From Sarcocystis neurona (taxonomy: Eukaryota; Apicomplexa; Conoidasida; Eucoccidiorida; Sarcocystidae): a DNA stretch of 64,000 nucleotides. The stretch covers positions 3,455,434 through 3,519,433 of the forward strand of contig KL647291.1 of assembly GCA_000727475.1 (NCBI GenBank), given 5' to 3'. The position numbers were made by a program, and so were the translations under genes. Below, piece by piece: positions 50,160 to 61,999 of the stretch (position 1 is the first letter of the stretch; each line of letters begins with the position of its first letter). The notes beneath the pieces are model-generated. The model searched no databases, was not told the DNA's origin, and saw only the letters and a list, made by a program, of their open reading frames with translations.

Positions 50160-50700
50160 GTGGTGCAGCAGCAACGCGTAGGCCTGCACCATCCGCGCCA
50201 ACGGCGCACCACAGCACTCGCGCGCCGGCAGCTGCAGCTGCAACAGATCCATCAACAGCAGCAGCAACAAGGCAGAGGAGGAGAAACAACGGCAGGGGAC
50301 GCAAGAGTAGCTGCGCAAGTGCAACAGCAGCAGCGATCGTCCCAGCTGCAGCCGCGCCGGTTGCCACAGACCGAAAAGCAACCGCAGCTGCAGTTGCTGC
50401 AGCAGCGGCATAAGCGGCACAAAAGCAGCAACAGCAGCAGCAACAAAAGCAACAATCGGACTGTAAGCAACAGGTGCAGCCCAAGCAGCTTCAGCAGCAG
50501 CCTAAGCAGCATCAGGAGCAGCCTACGCAGCATCATCAGCAGCAGGGAAAGCAGCAGCAGCGAAAGTAGCAGCAGTGGAAGCAGCAGCAGTAGCAGCAAT
50601 GTTAGCTACTGCAGCAGAGTGGAAGACAGCAATTACATATGGAAGAGGAGCACCGCAAGCAGGAGCAGCAGCGATTTGAGCCCTCACGCGTTTCTAGGCT
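50160..50700 (+). repeat. CAG/CAN triplet-repeat tract
   Basis: More than 500 bp are dominated by CAG, AGC and CAA triplets. The plus strand gives a Gln-rich then Ser-rich open frame from 50160 to 50714 and a parallel Ala-rich frame to 50413. Coccidian genomes, especially Eimeria, are known to carry such tracts in coding sequence, so part of this may be translated. No flanking conserved exon was found. Confidence 0.55.
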
Positions 50701-50719
50701 GGTTGGTCTCTTGAGACTT

Positions 50720-51600
50720 TGAAAGACGCGTTGTTTCTTGAATGGGTCTCTTGCGAAGAAGTCACTTCTCCTTTTCTTGCTCGGCAATCCCTCCTTCGGT
50801 GCTCTCCTTCTCTGCAGCGTTCCTCTCTGACGCCTCTTTGCTGTCTCTCCCTTGTCGCTCCTCCTTTCGCAGCTGGAATTGCTCTCCGTGTCCACCTGTT
50901 TCTTTTCTGCTGTTTCTGCTTCTTCTTCACAGCACTACTTGTTGTCTCCCGAGTTGCCTCTCCTCGCCCTTCTCCTCGCCCTCCTCCTTCTTCTCTTCTG
51001 TCCCCCTGTACTTCTACCTCTTTTTCGACTCTCCGGGGAGGTCTTGTTGCTGGTCGCTTCTACGAGAAAATGGAGCTGGCGAGAACCGATCCAGCGCTGG
51101 GGCGGGGCTGGCAGCGGCTTCGCACATGCATGCGCAGCAGCAACAGGAACGCGAGCAGCAGCAGCAGCAGTAGCAGTACCAGCAGCTGTCGCGGCAATAG
51201 AACCGACAGCACTAGCAACCGCAGCAGCAGCAGAGACGCAGAAAGCAGCACGAGCAACACCGAGAAAAGCAGGTCCCACAGAAGCAGCGCCGACAGCAGT
51301 CCACGCAGCAGCAGTCGAAGCAGCAGCACAAGTGGCGGCAGGAGACACTCGGTCTTCCAGTCGTCTCGTCTCGTTTTCCTCTCGTTCCTCGCCAAAACCT
51401 TTCTCTGTACCTCTTCCGTCGTGGCTCTCTCCTTACGAACGGTGAGCGCGGGCTGCGTCCCTCCTCTGCGGCTGCGCGCCTCTGCGGTGCTGCTGCTTCT
51501 TCTCCCCTCTCGTGCAACTGCTGCTCTCTCTCACTGCTCCTGTGGCTGCTGCTGACAGGATCGTCTCTCCACTTTGCAGTCGCCTTTGCAGGGGCGCTAG
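50720..51600. other. Pyrimidine block followed by second CAG tract
   Basis: A C/T-rich block covers about 50760-51060. A second CAG-rich tract follows at about 51125-51335 on the plus strand, in a frame opening with ATG at 51070 (MELARTDPALGRGWQRL). The join pattern, a pyrimidine tract followed by an open CAG-rich frame, could be an acceptor and exon. I found no domain to support it. Confidence 0.3.
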
Positions 51601-52079
51601 CGTGAGAGGATATCTGTGTGTGTGCGTAGATGTACCGTTCCCCTACGTCTAGCAGCATACGCGTGGATTTAGCGGCACATACAAGCAAACACATATATGT
51701 ACATGTGTATAGGGCCAGAAGGGATGTAGGCATGTATGTATGTACATGTATGTGTGCGTACGCACGTACACACGCACGCATATATATTCTATTCGGTATA
51801 TGTACATATCGCATGCAGCGACATAAATTGTTGTCCACAGATGTAGATACGGGGCCGCGTATGAGCAGACTTCGTGTGGTCCTGCAGGTTGCTGCAATAG
51901 CCACTTCGTTGCCCCCTGCTCACGTCCCTCACTGGCCGACGCACCGCGGTACTGTGCTTGCAAAAATCAATACTTTCGCTGTTAACAAGATGTTTACTTC
52001 GAAGTGCAGACGCCTCGGGTACTGGGCTCCTCCTCGCCCCTTGCTTCCCACATGTACGCATACTCTCATAGAGGCGTAC

Positions 52080-52330
52080 ATACATGCATACGTACGTATG
52101 CGTAGATATATATAGATACACATGTGTACACATATGCATATATGCAAGTGCAAATATACATGCATCTGCATATATATATATATATATGTACACACACATG
52201 TATACACATGTAAACATACCTGCACATGCATATATATATATATATATATGTATATCGTTGTGCATGTATACACTAATACGCGAATGTAAGTATACACACA
52301 TACGTCCCTCCATATATGTATACACATGGA
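52080..52330. repeat. (TA)n/(TG)n microsatellite block
   Basis: Several uninterrupted TA runs (for example near 52172-52188 and 52232-52250) are embedded in TATACACATG-type sequence. A similar block lies at 53225-53370. Open frames through these blocks give Tyr/Ile/Cys/His-rich nonsense and are not counted as genes. Confidence 0.85.
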
Positions 52331-52814
52331 CCTATATAAATATTTCTGCAGGTTTAAGGGAGTGCAACTCGTGGCCAGTGATCGACAGCATGCGTTTGAA
52401 ACAAGAAGCTGCGCTGTATTGCGTACTTTTGTGTCGCTCGTCCGCCTCCATGCCTCTTGGAGGCGAAGGAGAGGCAGACATGTCTACCCATGCGCGTGCA
52501 TGCGCGCCAACACAGAGGTGTCTACACGCGTACGCTTGCATGCGTTGTGGAAGAGGCGAGACAAAAAAGACGCACAGAGAAATGTCGCTTAGAGACGGAA
52601 CTGCAGCAGCCCCCGAGCGAAGCGCCAGAGCAGCGGTGGCGCCGTCTCCGTCTCGACGCGCAGAACTTCCGAAACAACGCTGTTCCCGTCTCTAGACTCC
52701 CCACGCAAGCAACGCGTGCGAGTCCCCGCCGTATGGCAGCAGGCACCTGGTGGCTGCATGCCCACACGTGTACATGTGTTTGCTGGCACGTGTCTATCTC
52801 TCTATTATATATAC

Positions 52815-54095
52815 CTATGTATGCAGACACACACGGACGCACACAGAGACACACGTACACACGTAGAGACAGGGGCCGGAGAAGTCGGTGGAGCGCACGT
52901 CGGCTTCTGTAGTAGTTGTGGCACTGGTAGGCGATGAATCGCCTGTCTCTACCGTGTGTAGCTGCCTCCGGCTTTCTGCGCCGGTCTCATATTTGGCCGC
53001 GCGTCTCGCGTCCTCATCACACACACGCAGAGGTCTTTCTTTAGATCTTCTTGAAAGGCACGTCGATCTCGTGATATCCTCCTGAAGTCCTAAGGAAGGC
53101 GCTTTTGTGTCGCCTAGCTACACGTCTCAACTCTGAGGAGGGTGTAGACCTGCTACGTAGGCGCCCATATATTTGTGCGCCTGCATACGGATATATACCT
53201 ACGTGTGTATGCACACTTTTGTGTGCGATATATACACATATACATGCATATATACACACACACATATATACATATATACACATATATATACATACATATA
53301 TACATACGTATATGCGTACATGTATGCGTACATATACACGTACATATTTACATACATATATGCGTACATACATCTTGAGGCATCGGATAGTAATAACCTG
53401 CTTTGAACTCGTCACACATTTGCGTGTGTTCGCCTGTTTACACACCCGCCGTCTGCACGTCGTCTCCTGTGTGGGGAGGTGTCAGAAATTTTACGTATGT
53501 GCGTCGTTGAGCATGTAGGTGTATGTCTATTTCTACGTAGAAGAAGCAGCAGCAGTCTCGGGGTGATGTCGTGCTGCTTGTTGATCATGTAGGCCGACAC
53601 TGCCATCTTCTTTCCTCCGGCTCTCCCCAAGTTCGCTTCCCCGCCGGCTGTCCTCTCGCCGTTCTCCTCCAACATACGTCCGCTCCATGTAAAAGTCCTT
53701 GACCCAGAAGCAGGAGGTGCTGCTCCCGGCGGCCTCACGTCAGTCTCTTCTTCTTCTCTTTTATATCCTACTTCTGCCTTTGCTGTTCCTGCTTTTGCTG
53801 CTCCTGCTGTCTTTGCTGCTACCGCGGCTGCGACGCCGTTGCCTCGTGCTGCCGTGTCGCCGTCGGCTGCTGCTGCGGCTTCTTCTTTCGGCGCTGCCGC
53901 TCCCGGTGGTCCGGCCGCTGCTTCTTCGACTCCGCTGACGACGAGGACTGCTCCTCTGCAAGCTGCTGCTTCTGCTTCGTCCGTCCCTCTTGCCTTCTGT
54001 GCTGCTGCGCCTGCTGCTCTCCGCTCGGCTGCCGTTCTGACAAGAACGCGGGGCAGGACGCGCGCGCGGCTCTTCGCAGCACCAGCCACCAGCAC
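52815..54095 (-). CDS. Unrecognised candidate gene with Ala/Gln-rich CAG tract
   Basis: I do not recognise the product. The minus strand is open from 54095 to 53412 in an Ala/Glu/Gly-rich frame across a CAG tract (about 53770-54020). In a second frame it shows a hydrophilic stretch near 53710-53560 (FWVKDFYMERTYVGGERRED). A further likely exon follows a CCTTAG acceptor at about 53092: DFRRISRDRRAFQEDLKKDL and KYETGAESRRQLHTVETGD, ending near 52875. The joins between these pieces are not proven, because all three frames stay open through the repeat. The TA microsatellite at 53.2-53.4 kb would be an intron. Confidence 0.28.
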
Positions 54096-54099
54096 CGCC

Positions 54100-55570
54100 G
54101 AACGCCCTCAAGTAAGCAGGAGACACTTGCTCGTTCTCTCTTTCGTTCCTCCTGCATTTTTTTGGGAAAATTTGGCTGCGTGTATATACGTGCTTGTGAG
54201 TGCGCGTGTACACCTACATTTGTATCACACGGACTCTACACCTAGACACCGACACACAAGTATATGTATATATACGTCCGCCTATGTACTGAACGACGCC
54301 AGACGTATGCGCCTATACGTCTGAGAAGAAGCCGCATGACTATTTCCAGGATTTCCTCGCTGTCTGTCTCTCTCTTTCTCTCTCTCTATGCATACATTGA
54401 TATGTACCTGTGTATATCTGTGCATATATCTCTATACATGTATGTACATATGTGTATATACTCAAACACGTAGATACACGTATGTATAGATTGACGCTTA
54501 GATGTACTTTCTAGACACTTGCAGGTCTACGTATGTGTCTGTGTATCTGCCTCTCTCTGCGTGTATACAACTGTAGGTATTTGTAGTCCGGTACGTATCT
54601 ACACAGAAATATAAACATATGTTTAGCTACACAAGGAGGAGAAGATGAATCTTGACTTCCCCTTGGACACCCAGGCTGTGCGTGCAGCTGGATAACTATC
54701 GACGTCTATCTTAATCCGCCTGCCTATCTCTACATAGATAAATGTATGCACGAACGTCTTTGCAGGAGAAACTGGTTGCTGCTGACCGATGGGTATCTGT
54801 CTGCCCCTCTCTTCCTGTTCTATTCTCTTTTCCTTCTGCCTTTCCCTCTTCCCTGTCCGTATGTCGTTCCCTTCTTCTCCTTCTGTCTCTTCCTCTCTTC
54901 GTCTCTCAGTTTGTCTTCCACACACAAGACCGAAGCATACGCTGGAAAGTTCTCTTTCTTTATCTCTCTGTCCGTCTCTGTCTCTGTCTGAAGCTCTCAC
55001 TGGTGAGGCCCAAGGGTGTGGGTATTCCTGGACCAGGTGTTTGTGCGAAGGCGCTTTGTCTGTGTTTTTGTCTCGACGGTGAACACTGGCGCACATACCA
55101 AGCGCCGCTAGACTTCCTTCCTAGCCACACCAAGCGCAGCAGCAGCGCGGTTTCGTTAATATACAACACACAGGGTAAGAGCCATGAGGCACGCAGAGTT
55201 GACAGAATTCGCAGAAAGGCAGAGACTTGAAACCACCCCCACGTACACTCTGTGGATACGCGTGTGTGTGTGTTTGTGTGAGAAAAGGTTTCCCTTTCTT
55301 GAGATATGAAAGGGCGTCTCGTCGATTCTCTCTCCTCGTTTTCGTCAACTTCTCTTTATATACACACGTGTATAGTCAGAGGCGTCGTTTTCTCTCGGGC
55401 GGGACTGTACGTCTCTGCGTAGACGTGTTGGCCATCCGTGATTTCCCTCTGCATTCCAATTCTTCATACCAGGTCTGCGCCCATCGCGTGCCCCTCGCCG
55501 TTGCTACCTGGACGCCCTGCACATATACATATATATATATATATATATATATGCGTGTCTGTGTCTGCGT
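54100..55570. other. Region upstream of FabF, no exon established
   Basis: Mostly T/C-rich and microsatellite sequence. One possible leader exon ends near 55164 at a GTAAGA donor, with a frame reading LPSHTKRSSSAVSLIYN. It cannot be tied to the FabF exon by phase, because the 5' border of that exon is unknown. Confidence 0.3.
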
Positions 55571-55575
55571 GTGAA

Positions 55576-56035
55576 CGTCTGTGTGTCTCTGTGACTTTCA
55601 GTCGCCGAGACACCACTATATCTGTATATGTAAAGATATATGTAGATCTATCTATCTCTCTGTGTATGTGTATATATATGTGCGTGGCTAGGTCCACATG
55701 GATACCTCTCTGTGTCTCTGTGAATGTCAGTCGCTTCGACACCACCAGGTAGATATACACATTCGTATGTATCTCTACATATATCTGCACATATATCTGT
55801 CTCTCTATATATATCTCTATATGTGTATACGAATCTGTGTCTGCCTGTATACGTCTATGTCTCTCTGTGCTTACCAGTCGCTTCGACACCACCTTACATA
55901 TATATATATATATGTATATATGTGTATGTAGATATCTCTGTCGTCTATCCATATACATATATATGTATGCATGTCTGTCTGTGCGCGTATACACCTATGT
56001 ATCTCTGTGGCTTCCACTCGCTTCGCGGCGTCCTA
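55576..56035. repeat. Roughly 140-bp degenerate repeat carrying a FabF-exon-like motif
   Basis: Four units, each TCTCTGTG...(C/A)AGTCGC..., begin near 55586, 55715, 55862 and 55993. Units 2 and 3 contain TCGCTTCGACACCACC at 55731 and 55878. The first 15 bases of this match positions 56403-56417 inside the FabF exon. Units 1 and 4 carry diverged versions. The rest of each unit is TA/TC-rich microsatellite. Confidence 0.75.
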
Positions 56036-56173
56036 CGATACACATATATATATATATATACGTATGTATGTATCTCTCCCTCTCTCTATATATGTATATG
56101 TATATCTATGTATGTGTCTCGGTAGCTGTATCTGCGTCTGAACGTCTATGCGGCGTCGACTTTTTTGACGAAA

Positions 56174-58000
56174 TGCTTCGAAGGGATGAGGACAGAGCAT
56201 TTGTACAAGTGACGTGTCCAGACACACGTTATTTTGTCCGCCGTGAGCAGGAGGGAGTTGCAGGTGGTCCTTCCCCCGGTCGTAGTTTTATGAAGCCGCG
56301 GATCGTTTGCACAGGCGTTGGCGTTGTGAACGGAGTTGGCGTCGGTATCGAAGAATTTTGGGCAAATATTGTCAGCGGAAAAAATGTGATAGGCAATGTG
56401 ACTCGCTTCGACACCACAGGAATGGCTTGCCAAGGTGCGTCCTGCGGGTCCCTACCCTTCCTTCTCATTCGCCGTCCACCCAGGCAGCAGCAGCAGCTAC
56501 TAACAGTCGCTTTTCTTGGGAAAGTGAGCACACGGCAACCTCCTGCGTCTTGTCCGACGTCTCTGGTTCATTTCTTCTCTGTCTTTTTATTTCTCCCTCT
56601 CTTTCTTGTATCTCTTCTGTCTTTATCTTTTCCTTTGTCCTCTCCCGCTCCCTTCTCCTCTTGCTTCTTCTCTCCCATCCCCTCTCCACGGCAGCCTGGT
56701 GAGTGCCGCTGTCTACCGACAACAAAGGCGCGTGCGGAGGAGGACGTCAGGACGTTAGGTGGACGTAAGAAATCGTCTATTAAACAGTTCAGCAAATACC
56801 TTCCGTCTCTCCTCGCTGGGGGCAACAAAGGTTTTCTCTTGTTAGGGCTTACCGCGGCTGCTGCTGCCGCTGGCACGCCTGCCGTCAGTGCTACGACAGT
56901 TGCTGCTGTTGCTGAGCTGCCACACGGCTGCTCCCGCAGCTACCGTTACAGCTGCTGCTGCTGCAGTTTCTGCCGCTGCGGCACACACGCGGGGTGCCTC
57001 CTGCCAAGCGGCTTCTCCGGCCCTGGGGACCTGCGCGGAAGCAGTCTAGGGTGCGGTACCTACATATACGCAGCCTTCTTTGAAATATATCACATATGTA
57101 GGAAGAGAGAGACCTCCACACACACACGTGTATACACAAGTTGTCAACAGGTCCACGTGGATGTACATATGCTGACATGTAAACATCTGCGCACTTTTCT
57201 TCGTGCGCGCCCGCACAGGTGTAGTACGCAAGCCGGAGCGGTTCTTTGGTTGAAGTGCCTGCAGAGGCACGCAGACAAACAAACACAGGCGCAGACACAG
57301 AGACACACAGACGTACAAAATGTAGGGGAGTTCATTTTTCAGCCGAAAAAAAGGCATTCGACGGGCGTGAACTCCCTGCTGCGGCGGGACGCGTGTGCAT
57401 GTGTGGGAGCCCTACTACTACATCTCCTGCCAGTATCTTAGTATTAGCAGTGGTAGTAGTAGTAGTGGTGAAGATAGTGGTAGCACCTGTTCTTTTAGTA
57501 GAGTAGACGCGTGTACCGGGGGGCGCCGCCTGCTTGTCTTGGACGCAGCCAGGAGAGCAGCAGAGCAAAGGACGACATGGCTGCTCCTTCTTCTCCTGTG
57601 CTGTGGTGGCTGCCGTGGGCGCGTCTACGCAGTTGCATGCGAAGTTCCTGACAGCGCGTTCGACCCGAGTGACTACTTCAGCGATCCCAAGGAAGTGAAG
57701 CGCAACGACCGGTACTCCCACTTCGCCATGGCAGCGGCTCGACTAGCAATGGAAGATGCGGGTAAGTGCCGACGTCGACACAGCAGCCACAAGCACTGCA
57801 AGTTTACGCGGCGAGACAGAGAAAACGCGGCGCCGCACGCGCGCAGAGAAACCTGGAAGTCCTTGGGAGCTCGCGTAGAAAACAGGTAGTCGTATATATC
57901 TCGAAGCGCGTGAAGCGAAGCACCAAAGAAATTTTCGTACACGTGTGTGTACATATATACACAGAGACACAGGGAGAGACACGCGCGCGTCTTGCAGGTA

Positions 58001-58034
<34 letters not shown>

Positions 58035-61000
58035 TGTACTGTACACATACATATATATATATATACTTGCACCCGTATATATGTATAGGTATGTATACAA
58101 CTATATATACATATGTATATATATATATGTATATGTTTAAGACAGAGAGACATACGTATGTCCTACGTATACACGTTGTGTGTCCTGGTCGAATTTTTGT
58201 GCGGTGGACAACGCATGTATATACTTCTTCATTACGTGTGACCGAACCAGGCATAGGTGGACACTGGGAGGTGGCGACGCAGGCAGAAAGATAGACAAGT
58301 TCCTTCAGAAGATGGAAGTACACGTGCCTTGCCTCTGGATGGCTCCGGTGTGTCTTACACCTGTGTGCGCTTGTACGTGTGTTGTGTGTGTCTGTGTGCC
58401 TGTTTTCCTTCGTGAAGGCTCTTTCCCTCGTCTGTTTCTCGTTTTTGCCCCTTCTTTCTTCTTTTCCCTCTCTTCTCGTCGTGTCAGTTTCTTCCACAGT
58501 TGTCCGACCTTCTGCTTGGGGCTTGCCTTTCTCTCTGTCTTTGCCTCGTCCTCGCAGCTGCGCGTGCGTCTCTCCTTGCAAAGCGCTTCTCCTTCCCTCC
58601 TGTGTGCGTGAAGAAGTTTTCGTCCCTTTGGGTCTTTCCTCCCTTCGGTCACCTGCACCGTCATCTCTTCCTGCGCCCGCCGTGTGCAGCCTCGCTGCTG
58701 GCCTGGGGGCGAAGCAACCTTCAACAAGGCGTGAAGTTTGTCCACAAAGAGACAAATCCCAGTCCCACGTTGTCGACGAGGGAAGAACACGCCTGCTGTC
58801 TCTTTGTCTTCGATCTATTTTTCGTCTCCTTCCTGTTGTCCCCCCGTCCCGCTTGCGTGCCCCACCTGCGTTCTCATCTTCTTCTTTTGCTCTTCTCAAG
58901 TGTTCTTCCTTCCTCTTCTTCTTCGCTTTTCTTTCTTCGCATGCAGAAGGACGCTCGCGTGCGCGCCCTTCCCTTCTGGAGGACGACTTCAATACCCGTT
59001 TCTCGTCGACTATTGCAAAGCAGCCGCTTGTCGCGCACGCCGTTTCCTTCTTCATTTGCTTCTTCTTCTTTGGCTTGCTCTTCTTCACCGTTGACTTCTT
59101 TCTTGTGTGTGTGCCCCTGCTGCTGACACTTCTCTTGCTTTTTTTCTCTCCGTGCCGCGCCGATGAGTTGTCATCGCGAAGGGTAGCTGTCACGTGTGTG
59201 TATTCCGCCCGCGGAGATCTCCTCAGTCCATCTCAAAGATTTGTTGAAAGCAGCCGACCGCCGCAGCATACCACAAAGGTGTTCACACTTTTACAGAAGC
59301 CACCAGATAAATAGAAATTCGGCCTTCAGCTTCGTAGCGCGTCGCAGGTTCTCTCGGTCTGCCGGACGCTCTAGGTTTTGCACGAGTTCTTCCCTTCCCC
59401 GCCTCTCCCTCTCCGGCGAATGTGTGTCTTCGCTCTAGTCTCAGCTTCAGAGTGTTCCCTTTTTCTCTGCATGAACCCCATCGGCCTTCCGACTTTGCTT
59501 GCCTCCCTGTGCCGGTCCTTTTCTTCCCCAACTTTTGTTTTTGTCTTCGACAACGCCGTGAAAGCTGGCGTCGTTAGTCTTCTTCCTCCCGTGAGCTGCT
59601 GCCCTCTGCCCACGCCCACACTTGCCTGCAGGCCTAGGAGCGAGCGGCGCGGGACTGCAGCGCGACCGCTTCGGCGTCGTCATCGGCAGCGGCATCGGAG
59701 GACTGCAGTGGATGGAACAGGAGCTGCGGGTGCTGCTCGAGAAGGGCCCACGTCGCGTCTCGCCTCTGCTTATCCCTGCGATGATCGCTGTGAGATACAC
59801 TCCTACTTCCTGTCTGTCTCTCTGTCTCGCCGGGCAACGGGCTGCTTCTCTCGCTTCTTCTCGAGAGATAGCGGTGGTGAAGCCAATTTTACGGAGCCAG
59901 CGTCATGAGGCATACACAGAAGAGAGTCCGCGACCGCTGCCAGATAAACACGGGGCAGGGCTGAGGCTACTGCAGGAGGGAAGATATCTGGGCGCCTGTG
60001 TATAGCCGGCTCTGAGGAAAGTTGCGTCTACGCAGCACACAAACCACTGTTGCTATTCTTCTACCTGTCGCCTCCACAGGGGCTTTCTCTACCACTTGGC
60101 ACTCACACATATTTGAATATGTTTACGTAATACGAGCAGGTAGACTGGAGGGTGTATACCTGTGTGTGTATCCACATATATATATATGTATATTAGTATA
60201 TCTTTTTACACAGTACAAGCAGGTAGACAGGAGGGTGTATATATATATATATATACGCACGTGTATCACCGTTCACACACACATATGCGGGAAGCTGGTG
60301 TAGACACTGGCGTTTCTTCCGCCGCGCTCATCTGCAGCCATATGAAGACTTCCTTCCTGTCTACACATAGATATACATACACACATTTCTATGCGTCTCT
60401 CTCTATATATGTATATAACTCGATATATATCTGCACGCGAAGATGTACCACGTGTCCGGACGTTCGAACAGACGTGGACGAGTGTCAAGTAGAGTTTGTG
60501 TAGGTATCCTTGCTGCCGCTATGTGGAGGATATGGACCTCGCTTTACATGAACTGGCTTGGGACGTGGACGAAGATTCTTCGTCGCTGTTTCTATCTGTG
60601 CGTTTGTGTGGCTCTCTCGTGCAAACGAATGCAAGCAAATGCGTATACCTATCTCCGCACACACGTGGGTTTACACACGCTTCCTCGCGCTCGCAATCGA
60701 GAACTAAACGTGCTCGTAAGCTCTCTGCGCATGTCTGCCTGCTATCATGAATAAATATATACATAAGTGTGTACGCGTACCGGTATCTATCTATACATAT
60801 CTATATATGTATATATATATGTATGTATACATCTCTCTCTCTCCCTATATATATATATGTACGCGTGTCTGTATCTATCTGCGCGTAGAAATAGTTGCGT
60901 CCTTGCACATCTTTTCGTTTCGTCTCTCTGCGTGTCTCTTTCGTGCTGCTTCGCGTCTTTCGCTCTCGGTCCTTGCCCCCGCGTTCGTCTTTTGTTTCTC

Positions 61001-61996
61001 TGTGTCTCTCTGTCTTGCTCTCTTTGACTTCTTCGCTTGTTCGCCTCCCCCAGGAGCTCCGTGTTGTTCTTGCATTGCTGGCCTTTTCTCTCGGTTTCTC
61101 TTTCCCGGCGTCTCCGTCTTCCTTCTCCTCCTTCTTTGCGTCCTTCCTTTGTCTCTGTCCCCCCTTTCCCTTTCTCTCTCTTCTCCTCTCCTCTTCCGTA
61201 TTGTTGCTGTTCGACGCCGTCTGTCGTTTGTTCGTGTACTTTGTACTCTTCTATCGACTCTCCTTTTTCTTCATCATACCCTCCTTGTGTGTGCCGCACG
61301 TTTGTTCTCTTTAGCTTCTTTCTCTGTTTCTGCTGTCATTCATCGTATCTTTTTCCGTCTGTCTTTTCCCTTCCCTTCCGATTCTACACCCTCTCAAGCT
61401 ATTCGTTTTGCTCTCTTCTCTTCGACTATTCTCTCTTCCGTCCCTCCCGCACGTTTCCCCCCTTCTCCCTCGGTCTCCTCCAACATTTCCCCCCCCCTCC
61501 CCTACCCACCTCTCGTCTTCTCATCCAGCGGTTGCTGCTTCCCTCTTCGATTCTGCTTCTCTGTGTCCTCCCTGTCTGCTGCCTGTTGCCGCCGACCTCT
61601 TCGGTCTGTCCTTTCCCCGTCTTCGTCTTTCTCGTCTTCTTCATTTTCTGTAATTCCTTCCCATGTTCTCTTTTGCCTTCTGTCGGCGGCACCCCTTCCG
61701 CAGAACACCGCCTCAGCAGTAGTGGCTATCGAAATGAAGGCAGAGGGGCCGAACCACGGAGCCGTTTCTGCCTGCGCGACGTCTGGACATGCAGCAGGCA
61801 CGGCCCTGCGGTATCTTCAGGCTGGCGAAGCAGATATTATTCTCTGCGGAGGAGCGGAGGCTTCTATTACTCCCCTCTCCTTCGCAGGCTTCAACGCAAT
61901 GCGAGCGATGGCGCAGGGGTTCAACAACGCGCCGCAGAGGGCTTCGCGTCCGTTTGACAGGAAGCGAGCGGGCTTCGTCATGGGAGAAGGCGCAGG
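56174..61996 (+). CDS. fabF: 3-oxoacyl-[acyl-carrier-protein] synthase II (FabF/KAS II), 3'-incomplete
   Basis: FabF condenses malonyl-ACP with acyl-ACP in type II fatty acid elongation; in apicomplexans this pathway is in the apicoplast. Exons: ~56174-56434, 57633-57761, 59632-59789 and 61704-61996, all GT-AG with phases 1, 1, 0 and 2 closing. Motifs in order: [90 protein letters not shown] with the catalytic Cys at codon 61773-61775, [20 protein letters not shown], and [20 protein letters not shown]. The two catalytic His and the C-terminal GFGGTN loop are not in the window, so about 60% of the enzyme is seen. The core starts at Met 56290. The in-frame extension from 56174 shows no signal peptide, so the apicoplast leader probably comes from an upstream exon. 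Confidence 0.93.
57998..58140. repeat. (TG)n and (TA)n microsatellite in FabF intron
   Basis: An almost pure TG run spans about 58001-58033, followed by TA-rich microsatellite to about 58138. The block lies in the intron between the exons ending at 57761 and starting at 59632. Confidence 0.9.
58380..59150. other. Long pyrimidine-rich tract in FabF intron
   Basis: The plus strand is strongly T/C-rich over most of 770 bp. A comparable tract covers about 60900-61690 in the next intron and runs up to the acceptor at 61703. The large open frames here are side effects of the missing purines and encode no recognisable protein. Confidence 0.75.
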
Positions 61997-61999
61997 GTA

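Noticed and set aside
55837..57441. Very long plus-strand open frame running through FabF exon 1.
   Set aside because: Its upstream part is microsatellite translation and its downstream part reads through the donor at 56435; only the middle matches the family.
57673..59193. 506-codon minus-strand frame rich in Lys/Arg/Glu.
   Set aside because: It is the complement of a polypyrimidine intron and of a FabF exon; no domain is present.
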